Part shown: in pieces, positions 57,433-64,000 of the stretch
Layout of the letters: every line of letters starts with the position of its first letter
Numbering within the stretch: the first letter of the stretch is position 1
DNA from: Diacronema lutheri
Taxonomy: Eukaryota; Haptophyta; Pavlovophyceae; Pavlovales; Pavlovaceae
Assembly (NCBI GenBank): GCA_019448385.1
Contig: JAGTXO010000049.1
Location: 43,501 to 107,500 of the forward strand
Direction of reading: 5' to 3'
Length of the DNA: 64,000 nt
Notes under the pieces: generated by a model
The model's database searches: none
Told to the model about the DNA's origin: nothing
Seen by the model: the letters and a program-made list of their open reading frames with translations, nothing else
Position numbers and translations under genes: made by a program

Positions 57433-57729
57433 TCATGCCCTCACGGGCAGCTCGCCAAGCTGTGTCGTCTGAATGTCACCGATGAGCACCATTTTGGAGG
57501 GAGAAACCTCTGCGCCCTCTTGGGCCTCCCGAAACGCCGCGGCATGTGCGGGCATGTCGTGCAGCATGCGAGCGCCCACGTCGCCGCCGTACACGCGCGC
57601 CTGTGGCCACAACCAGACCGGACCTGCGACGATCGGCTTGTGCGGACTGTAACGGAACCAAAGATGGCCACGCTGCGCAGCGCGGGGATGGAGCTCCGCG
57701 CCAGTGTCTGGCTGGCGCCCCGCGCAGGC
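57433..57729 (-). other. 98-codon open extension directly after an in-frame TGA
   Basis: Right after the TGA at 57730-57732 that ends the coiled-coil/Myb-like protein, the same frame continues for 98 sense codons to a TGA at 57433-57435. The product looks protein-like: HLWFRYSPHKPIVAGPVWLW, ARVYGGDVGARMLHDMPAHA, SPSKMVLIGDIQTTQLGELP. It could be a C-terminal domain reached by selenocysteine insertion or readthrough, an exon reached by an unseen intron, or chance. A 36-nt GT...CCAG span covering the TGA exists but is shorter than every other intron here. Confidence 0.4.
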
Positions 57730-59041
57730 TCATGCAAACTCATCCACGTCTTCGACGTCCGCATCGGCTTCGGCGACTGTGCCCTCCTCAGCTTTGATCT
57801 TGTCCGCATTCGTGTCCGCGAGGAGCAGGTCGTCCTCGCCATCGTAATACTTGCGAAGGATGATGCGGTACTGCGACGCCGGGCACGCGAGGCGCGCACG
57901 CGCGCGATCGCGCGAGCGTCGGGGCGCGGTGGAGCGGGGCGCGCCAGTCGCGGGCTCGAGCGGTGCGGCGCACCGCGTCCTTGAGGTGCTGCGGCAGGCG
58001 CTTCGGGTGGAAATGGAGCGCCGGGTCGTGCAGGACCGCGCGCCAGTCGCGGCGGGGCCCCTTGTCGAAGATGCGGTGCTTGATGATGCCGCGCACAATG
58101 TCCTGGTACTCGCGGATCGTGAAGCGCACGCGCCCGCGGGACACGCTGGCGGGCGTGGTGGTCGCGGCCGTGGCCATGGCGGCGTGCGGCTGCTGCTTGT
58201 GCGGCAGCGAGCCGACAAAGCCGGCACGGCCGGCTGCCTGCGCCTTGCGCCTCGCCGAGCGCAGGATCCCGTCGCCCTCCTCGTCCGTGTCATCGTCCTC
58301 AAAACGCCTGCGCTTGTGCGCGCGCACGGGCGGCGCCTCGTCCCCCGTGTCGTCGACCTCCTCCAGGCCCGAGTCGCGCGCGTTTGCCTCCGCCTCCGCG
58401 CATGCATCCTCGACCGGCATGGCATCGTGGTCGACAACGCGTGCGACCGCGTCGGCCGCCGCACCCTCGCCACCATCGACTGGCTCGTCGTAGGGCGAGA
58501 AGGCGCGCGTGTGCACCACCCCTTCAAGTCTGCCGAGCACATCGCCGTCGGCCTCGTCGGCGAAGCGCGACGGCGGCATACCGCTGCGCCCACGCCGGTG
58601 CTGCTTGCCCGATGCGGGGCTGGGCTTATGCGTCGGCTGCGCGTACGTGAGCTCGTCCGCCTCCTCGTCGGCATCGCGAGGCGCGCGCTGCGACGGGTGC
58701 GTAGCCGTGTAGAGGGCCTCATAGTCGCGCAGCGCGGTTGTCAGGTCGCACGTGAGCCGCTTGACCTCAGCTTCGCTCGAGTTGGCGCGCTTGCGCTGCG
58801 CCTGCAGCTCTTCGTCGAGCTGCCCCAGCTGCTCCTGAAGCTGCCCTACGCGCGCCTCGAGCGCGTGGACCGTGTCGCGTTTGTCAGTGTAGGCAGCGCG
58901 GTATTTGGCCAGGTCGAGCTCGAGCCTGTTGACGATGCCATTCAGCGTGACTGGGTCGTGCACGTCCCTGTAGGAGGGCGCACGCGGCCCGCCAGGCGGG
59001 TGCGAGGCCGACAACCGGCGCACTTGCACGTCGTTCACCAT
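57730..59041 (-). CDS. Coiled-coil protein with C-terminal Myb-like domain
   Basis: A 402-aa probable nuclear protein; intron 57871-57973 (103 nt, GT-AG, phase 0). Residues ~28-115 form a coiled coil (VNRLELDLAKYRAAYTDKRD; ARVGQLQEQLGQLDEELQAQ). A long acidic/basic region follows with a nuclear-localisation-like RAHKRRRFEDDDTDEE. Near the C-terminus, REYQDIVRGIIKHRIFDKGP, RRDWRAVLHDPALHFHPKRL and, across the intron, PQHLKDA|YRIILRKYY resemble the telobox-type Myb/SANT layout (W-x-x-I-L-x-D-P then L-K-D-K-x-R). Such domains bind telomeric or other G-rich repeats, but the third-helix Trp is not preserved, so DNA binding is tentative. The stop is followed by the open extension at 57433-57729. 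Confidence 0.7.
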
Positions 59042-59137
59042 AGCCCAGGAGCGGCCCAGGCAGGATGACTTCCTGCGTTCGTCGGAGCGACTTGAAACCG
59101 TCGGCGTCGCTCCCTTGGCGGAGCGACCACGTGCGCG

Positions 59138-60590
59138 ATGGCGCCGATCGCCGTCGCGCTGGCGCTCGTGGTCATCCGCGAGCTCGGCAATGACTATATG
59201 GCCGCCGGCGTGCGCCACAAGCTCTGCGCGCGGGCATGCCCATGGGCCAGCACGCTCTCCCGTGGTGCGCTCGCCACGCTGCGCGGTGGGATGGCCGGCG
59301 ACCCGGGCGGCGCGGACGGCGACGTAGACGATGACGTCGTCGAGGACGCGATGCGGCTCAAGGCTCGCGGCAACGAGCTCGTGAAGGCGTCGAATTACGC
59401 GGGCGCTGCCGCGAGGTACGAGGAGGCCATCCGCGAGCTCGACTATGACGGCACCGGCAGCGCGCGCGCGGCCGAGCTCGACAGGAGATGCCGCCTCAAC
59501 CTCGCGTCGTGCCATCTCAGGCTCGGCCAGCACGGCGACGCGGCCGAGCAGTGCTCCGCGGTGCGTGTTCGCGCGCGCGCTTGCTTGACGCGCAATCACG
59601 AGACGCGCTTTACGCGCCGCTGACACGCGCCGCGGCGGGCTGCTCGCCATCGTGTGCGCGTGTGCACAGGTGCTCCGCCACTTCCCCACGTGCGCAAAGG
59701 CCCTCGCCAAGCGCGCGCAGGCGCGGGAGGCGAGCGGCGCGCTAGCGGAGGCGGTGGAGGACTACCGGTCTGCCGCCGAGCTCGCGCCTACGGTGCGCAG
59801 TGCGGCCGGCCGCGCCCCGCGCCCGCGCGCGCGAGCACGCCCTCGCAAACCTCGCGAGCGCCACCCGGCCGCCGCCGGGTCGGGCCGTGGGCGTTGGGCG
59901 CAATGCTCGGCACGACGTGTGCTGCTCGCGCTGCGCGCCTTCCCGGCCTGACACGTAGACCACGGCTTCTGTCACACCACGCCATCGCCCGCGCCGCCCG
60001 TCGCGCGAGCGCAGAACGAGGTCGCGCAGCTGATCGCGCGCGCCGACATGCTCGAGGAGCTTGCCGCCGGCGGCGCGGGCGGAGGCGGGTTTGGCGGCGC
60101 GAGCGCCGGCGGTATGGGCGGCTTAGGCAGCATGTTCGGCATGGGCGACGGCGACGGTGGGCTCGGCGGGCTCGCCGCGCTGGCCGAGAGCAGCGGGCTG
60201 CTGCCGCCCGGCGTGAAACGGCTTCTCGCCGTGCTGCAGCTGCTGCTGCGCGTGCGCGCCGCCGTGCTCCGGGCGTGGCACAAGCTCGCGCCTGTGCGGC
60301 CCTACGTGCTCGGCGCCGCGCTGCTCTTCCCTCTCGCGCGCTTCCTCTGGGCGCGCGTCGCCCTCCGGCTCCTGGCGCACGTGGGCATCAGCTTTGCGCG
60401 CGGCCGTGCGCCGTCGAGCGCGCCGTTGAGCGCCCGGCCGATCGGCGCTTCGCCTGCCGTCGCCGTCGCGCTCCTCGACAGCGCCAGGCATATCGACGTG
60501 GCGCGCGTCGAGGCGGCACATGCCGGTGTGGCGCAGCTCGCGCTCGTGTCCGGAGCCGTGCTGGCCATGCGCCGTGAGCGCCGCGCGTAA
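59138..60590 (+). CDS. TPR protein with C-terminal membrane segment
   Basis: A 373-aa protein; exons 59138-59560, 59670-59792, 60015-60590 (introns 109 and 222 nt, GT-AG). A TPR domain at ~65-185 (AMRLKARGNELVKASNYAGA, LNLASCHLRLGQHGDAAEQC, VLRHFPTCAKALAKRAQARE, AVEDYRSAAELAPT) has the arrangement of Hsp90/Hsp70 co-chaperone TPRs, with the K/N of a carboxylate clamp. A Gly/Met-rich linker (GGASAGGMGGLGSMFGMGDG) follows. Hydrophobic segments are YVLGAALLFPLARFLWARVA and VAQLALVSGAVLAM. It may be a tail-anchored co-chaperone on an organelle membrane. The N-terminal hydrophobic stretch (MAPIAVALALVVI) could be a signal. Confidence 0.75.
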
Positions 60591-61198
60591 TCGACAGCAC
60601 CCGGTGAAAAATACATGCGGAAAGGCCACGGGCGTGAGCCATTCGTGGCCGGCCGCCTAGTTTCGTACCCTGCTCTCTGCGCACGCGAGGGTGCAGCACG
60701 TTCGGCGCCGAGAGGACGATCAGATCGAAAGGACGATCAGAACGCCCACCGGGAGTGACCTGGACACCGTGTGCACGCGAAGGTGCGCACAACACCGCTC
60801 GCGCCTTGAGCTCTGAAACGGAAGGTTAGAACGCCCGCCGGGCGTTGAGCCTGCGAACACCGCGAGGGAGTGCGATTTCGATCTCCACGTCGGCGAGAAG
60901 CGCCGCGGCGTCCGGCTGACACGCGCGCAGCGTGAGCGCACTCGTCAGGGACTTCTCCGCGCCGACTTGCTCATTCTTGGTGTTGCCGTACACGACCGCG
61001 GTGTGGAGGCGCAAGGGAACGAGGCGGCTTGGCTTTTTTGCCCTGCTTGACGTGTCTCGCGTGAACGGCTTCATCGTATGCTCTGCAACTTTGTGGGCCG
61101 AAAAAAGCGCGGGAACAATAAATTATTTTTGAAATCCGGCAGGACTGGACTTCACTGGTGAATGCGCCGAGTCAAGAGCTCCGCCACCCCGTGAGAGT
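60591..61198. other. 608-bp intergenic region with a diverged ~70-bp duplication
   Basis: It lies between the convergent TPR and NFU genes and is the most AT-rich part of the window (ATAAATTATTTTTGAAAT at ~61120). Two related ~70-bp blocks lie at ~60685-60755 and ~60775-60842, each starting GCGAGGGTGC/GCGAAGGTGC and ending GAACGCCC[A/G]CCGGG. An 82-codon minus-strand frame lies inside (listed separately). No RNA gene is recognised. Confidence 0.55.
60826..61074 (-). CDS. Small hypothetical ORF
   Basis: 82 codons from an ATG at 61074. The product starts MKPFTRDTSSRAKKPSRLVP and continues LRLHTAVVYGNTKNEQVGAE and LLADVEIEIALPRGVRR. The middle looks like a folded alpha/beta segment rather than an Arg-rich shadow frame, but no family is recognised. 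Its 3' end lies in the duplicated block. It could be a relic exon. Confidence 0.3.
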   Translation of the reverse strand: MKPFTRDTSSRAKKPSRLVPLRLHTAVVYGNTKNEQVGAEKSLTSALTLRACQPDAAALLADVEIEIALPRGVRRLNARRAF

Positions 61199-62331
61199 TC
61201 ACTCCCACATGACGTTGACGAGCGCGGGCAGCTTGCGCTTGAGCCGCTGCTGTATCTCGACCTTGACGGAGGTGAGCGCGGCGCCCTCGCCGAGCATGAG
61301 CAGCGTGGCGGTCGGCGCGATACCGCTCGTCGAGAGCGACTTGAGCTCGATCGAGCCGCCCGCCATCTGCAAGAAGGGCCGCACCTCTTCGAGCACCGCC
61401 TCGACCGCGTCTGCGCTCAGCGACTCACCGCCCTGCGCGCACGCCGCCGCAGGCCAGCGGGCGTCCGCGCGCGCGCGCGCCGACGCGTGAGCGCGCGAGC
61501 GGCGCGCGCGACGCGGCAGCGCGAGGTGCGCGCGGACCTCCGAGGGCACTTGCACGACGTTTGTGATCTCTGGGATCTTCTCGCGCAGCCCGCGCTCCAG
61601 GCCCATCTTCATCGTCATCGACGACGAGGGGCAGCTGCCGCACGCGCCCTCAAGCTCGAGGTACACGTTCGGGCCCTCGATCTCGCGCACGGCCACGTTG
61701 CCGCCGTCAGCCAACAGGTACGGACGCATCTCGTCGAGCACCTGCGCGCCTCGGCACGCGCCGCGAGCGCCACAAGTGAGCGCAAGCGGCCCGGCCGGCC
61801 GGCGAGCGCACGCTCGGCTGTTGGCGGGCGTCACGGGCGCGCACCGCTTCGACATTGGCGAGCGTGAGCGGCAGCGGACCAACCAGCTTCTGGCTCCCTT
61901 TCTGCGCGCGAGACGGCGGGTGGCAGCAAGCGCGGATGGGTGCGCGCGCGCGCAAGCGACCGGTGTCTGCGACCGCGCCGCGCGCACGCGCCGCGCGCGC
62001 GCGCCGCGCGCGCGCATACCTCCTTGGTTCCGGTCTGGCCAGCGTCAAACGGCGAGGAGATTGGTGGCGCACCATGCATCGTCAATCCCCTGCGCGGACG
62101 GCGCACCACGCAGCGGCGGTCGTGATGAGCGCGAGAGCGCATGAGCGCGCGCACGCGCGCGCACGCTGCCTCGCGGTGGCGGTGCGCGGCGCACCTGAAC
62201 GGGGCGCGCACGCCGGACGCCGACTGCAACCGTGAGCTCGAAGCTGCTCCCCCGGCGGCCGCCCCGACAAAGAAAGCCCGCGCGGCGTGCGCGACGCACA
62301 GGCCAATGAGCACCGCGCATCGCGCCGACAT
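61199..62331 (-). CDS. Plastid-type NFU iron-sulfur scaffold, two NFU domains
   Basis: A 233-aa Fe-S cluster scaffold in five exons: 62331-62195, 62089-62020, 61901-61845, 61741-61538, 61432-61199. The leader MSARCAVLIGLCVAHAARAF reads as a signal peptide ending ARA|FF, like the ASA-FAP junction of complex red plastids. Domain 1: LTLANVEA|VLDEMRPYLLADG, then LELEGACGSCPSSSMTMKMG with the C-x2-C that holds the cluster, and GLREKIPEITNVVQV. Domain 2: ADAVEAVLEEVRPFLQMAGG then LKRKLPALVNVMWE, where the CxxC is absent, as in plant plastid NFU1-3. It assembles and passes [4Fe-4S] clusters in the plastid. The start is 107 bp from the divergent TFIIB-like gene. Confidence 0.93.
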
Positions 62332-62438
62332 GCTGGGATGTGCGGCGGGCGCTTTCAAAATGGGCGGAAGCCGACCTTTTCAGCCAACGCCAAACCCTTC
62401 CCGGCTTCCCTGTACGTCGCTCCAGCGCGCGCGCCGCG

Positions 62439-64000
62439 ATGGCGACGCCATTCAAGGGGTCGATCGACGCGTGCCCCGGGTGCAAATCGACGGACCTGTT
62501 TGTCAATCGCGTCGTCGGTACCGTCGAGTGCGCGTCGTGCGGGTACGCGTGTGAGGAGCGACGCGTCGAAGTGCTCGAGCACACGGTCCTCACCGAGAGC
62601 GATGCGCCGCCGCTCTGCGCGGTGACGCCCGACTTCGAGGGGCGGGGGGTGCCCGGTCTGAGCGACCCGTACTTTGACACGCCCGACTTCATCACCGCCT
62701 TCTCCTTCATGGCCGTGCATCAGGATGTGCTCCTCACGACCGCCGTGCGCGCGGGCAGCGCGCACATTGAGCAGCTCGAGCGCGCCCTCGGCGATCTGCT
62801 GCTTGCGGACGCGACCGAGTCGGGCCGGATGGGCAGCCTGGACAATGACGCTGAGGCAGAGGATGCCGACGACGCGCTGCCCGTCCCGCGCGCCGAGAAG
62901 CGCGCCAAGCACGGCACGCGCATGCACGCGGCGCACGGCGGCGGCGGCATGCCGTCGGATGACGGCGCCGACTCGGACGCGGACGCGGGCGAGGGCGGCG
63001 CGCGCACGCGTGAGGCGGAGCGCGAGGACGCGGCGGGCGAGGCACTGGATGACGACATCGTCCTTTCCGGCGCGCCACTGCCGTCGGACGCCGCAAACAA
63101 CGGGCAGAGCGGCGCGGGCCGGGGACGGGGTCGAAGCAGGGGGGGCCGCGGACGCGGCGGCGTCGAGGCCACGCCGCGCAGCGCGAGCGTGGAGGGCGGA
63201 CGCGGGCGTGGGCGTGGCGGCAGGCGTGGGCGCGGTCGCTCGCGCGCTGGCAGCTGTCCACCCCCGCTCCCGTCCGCGACGCCCGCCAGCGGGGCCAGCG
63301 GGGCCGCGGCCCCCGCGGGCGCGCCCGCCGACGCGGCGGGCGCGGAGCCGAACGGCGCGGACGACGCCGCGGATGAGGCTGGCGAGGGCGCAGTCGCAGG
63401 CGCAGGTGCAGGCGCGGAGGCGCACGGCACGGAGCGCGGCGGCGGGCGCGCCGGGCGCGCCGGGCGTGGCGGGCGGGGCGGCGGGCGGGGCGGCGCGCGC
63501 GCGTCGCACGGCGCGTCCGGTGGTTCAAATGACGACGGCGCCGAACTGGACGCGAAGGCGATCCTGTCGGCCTACTTCACGATGATGGAGCTCGCGCAGA
63601 GGCTGCAGATCGACGCGGATGTGGTCGAGCACGCCGTACAGCTCTTCCGCATGTGCGCCGCATCGACCTCCGTCCGCCATCGTTCAATTGACCCGCTCGC
63701 CACTGCGTCGATCATCGCGTCGTGCCGCGCGCTCAAGAAGCCGCGCTCGCTGCAGGAGGCGTGCGTCGCGACGGGCACATCGGAGCGCGACGCGGCGCGC
63801 TACCTCAAGCTCGTCTGCGCCGCGCTCGACGCGGACGCCGCCGCGGGCGGCATCGGCGGCGGGCGGTGCACGGAGAGCCGAGATTCGATCGCGCTGCACA
63901 TGGCGCGCGTGATGCCCAAGTTCTGCCAGCTCCTCAAGCTGCCCGCCTCCGTCGAGAAGCTTGCCACGTACATGGCGGAGGCACGCGCGCGCGTCGCGCC
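62439..64000 (+). CDS. TFIIB-like transcription factor, 3' end outside window
   Basis: 520 open codons reach the right edge. The N-terminal zinc ribbon is C12-x2-C15 (ACPGCKSTDLFVNR) with C31-x2-C34 (VECASCGY), as in TFIIB/Brf1. A ~60-residue acidic region follows, with a possible helical motif (FITAFSFMAVHQDVLLTTAV). Residues ~145-365 are an acidic then RGG/Gly-Arg-rich disordered spacer (GRGRGRSRGGRGRGG). From ~370 comes the first cyclin fold: ILSAYFTMMELAQRLQIDAD, RSIDPLATASIIASCRALKK and SERDAARYLKLVCAAL, corresponding to the TFIIB core that contacts TBP-DNA. It then starts a second repeat (MPKFCQLLKLPASVEKLATY). TFIIB normally has a ~60-residue linker, so the RGG spacer is unusual. Brf-like alternatives cannot be excluded without the C-terminus. 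Confidence 0.82.
   Translation, partial: MATPFKGSIDACPGCKSTDLFVNRVVGTVECASCGYACEERRVEVLEHTVLTESDAPPLCAVTPDFEGRGVPGLSDPYFDTPDFITAFSFMAVHQDVLLTTAVRAGSAHIEQLERALGDLLLADATESGRMGSLDNDAEAEDADDALPVPRAEKRAKHGTRMHAAHGGGGMPSDDGADSDADAGEGGARTREAEREDAAGEALDDDIVLSGAPLPSDAANNGQSGAGRGRGRSRGGRGRGGVEATPRSASVEGGRGRGRGGRRGRGRSRAGSCPPPLPSATPASGASGAAAPAGAPADAAGAEPNGADDAADEAGEGAVAGAGAGAEAHGTERGGGRAGRAGRGGRGGGRGGARASHGASGGSNDDGAELDAKAILSAYFTMMELAQRLQIDADVVEHAVQLFRMCAASTSVRHRSIDPLATASIIASCRALKKPRSLQEACVATGTSERDAARYLKLVCAALDADAAAGGIGGGRCTESRDSIALHMARVMPKFCQLLKLPASVEKLATYMAEARARVA

Noticed and set aside
57320-57440. SECIS element to support selenocysteine at the 57730 TGA
   Set aside because: An ATGA and a downstream TGAT exist, but the arms between them do not pair convincingly, so no SECIS is claimed.
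61020-61135. Possible spliceosomal snRNA (a T-run loop and ATTATTTTTGA like an Sm site)
   Set aside because: I could not find U1, U2, U4, U5 or U6 core sequences or a consistent stem pattern; left as unassigned intergenic DNA.
1-64000. tRNA, rRNA, CRISPR arrays, prophage or autonomous transposon genes
   Set aside because: No T-loop/anticodon pattern, rRNA core, regularly spaced direct repeats, integrase, transposase or reverse transcriptase motif was seen. Tandem repeats present are contiguous minisatellites.

Overview
This window looks like nuclear DNA of a GC-rich, flagellated, plastid-bearing unicellular eukaryote. A haptophyte-type alga (perhaps Pavlovophyceae-like) is my best guess, but that is an inference. 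The evidence is as follows. Genes carry short spliceosomal introns (76-281 nt), which rules out a prokaryote. There are plastid-type proteins (a two-domain NFU scaffold, a DUF2358 protein). The NFU leader is a signal peptide ending in an ARA/FF junction, like the bipartite leaders of complex red plastids. There are axoneme-type proteins and a full set of eukaryotic regulators (F-box, SAGA SGF11, TFIIB-like, anoctamin, cyclase/kinase).

Layout. 1-14.8 kb: a partial ankyrin protein (-), a GNAT (+), a TPR glycosyltransferase-like protein (-), a proline-rich stalk membrane protein (-), an ABCC transporter (-), an EFM7-like methyltransferase (+) and a ciliary-like protein (-). 14.8-25 kb: DUF2358 (+), SSAT-like GNAT (-), ShK-prolyl 4-hydroxylase (+), a MGCSSSK membrane protein (-), a SpoU methyltransferase (+), a DxHIL-type tail-anchored protein (-), CRAL-TRIO (+), a CIMIP2/FAM166-like ciliary protein (-) and a LYAR-like protein (+). 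25-34 kb: a proline-rich hypothetical (-), F-box/LRR/zinc finger (+), UBA-IBR (-), EGF-GT47 exostosin (+), an archaemetzincin pseudo-peptidase (-) and SGF11 (-). 34-43 kb: one giant 2,964-aa gene (-) with the layout 6TM, cyclase-like, 6TM, cyclase-like, Ser/Thr kinase. 43-50 kb: AP endonuclease (+), preceded by a decayed fragment of itself, then a 1,529-aa WLS/TMEM181-like plus anoctamin fusion (-). 50-64 kb: ABHD14-like hydrolase (+), a duplicated fragment of the fusion gene, a methyltransferase (-), SFT2 (+), TruA (-), F-box/WD40 (+), a coiled-coil/Myb-like protein (-), a TPR protein (+), NFU (-) and a TFIIB-like factor (+) running off the edge.

Genes alternate strands almost perfectly. Fourteen head-to-head pairs have only 39-113 bp between start codons, so shared bidirectional promoters are probably the rule. 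Convergent 3' ends are often 5-90 bp apart. Of 27 introns I could place at base level, 24 are GT-AG and 3 are GC-AG, and 17 of 27 start GTGCG rather than GTAAG/GTGAG. Homopolymer C/G runs of 20-38 nt recur, several just upstream of splice acceptors. No tRNA, rRNA, CRISPR or autonomous transposon was recognised.

The most unusual items are the membrane cyclase-like/kinase giant with a ~600-residue insert in its activation segment, the WLS-like/anoctamin fusion, the archaemetzincin that has lost its catalytic zinc site, the TFIIB-like factor with a long RGG/acidic spacer, and a TGA followed in frame by 98 open codons at 57.4-57.7 kb.
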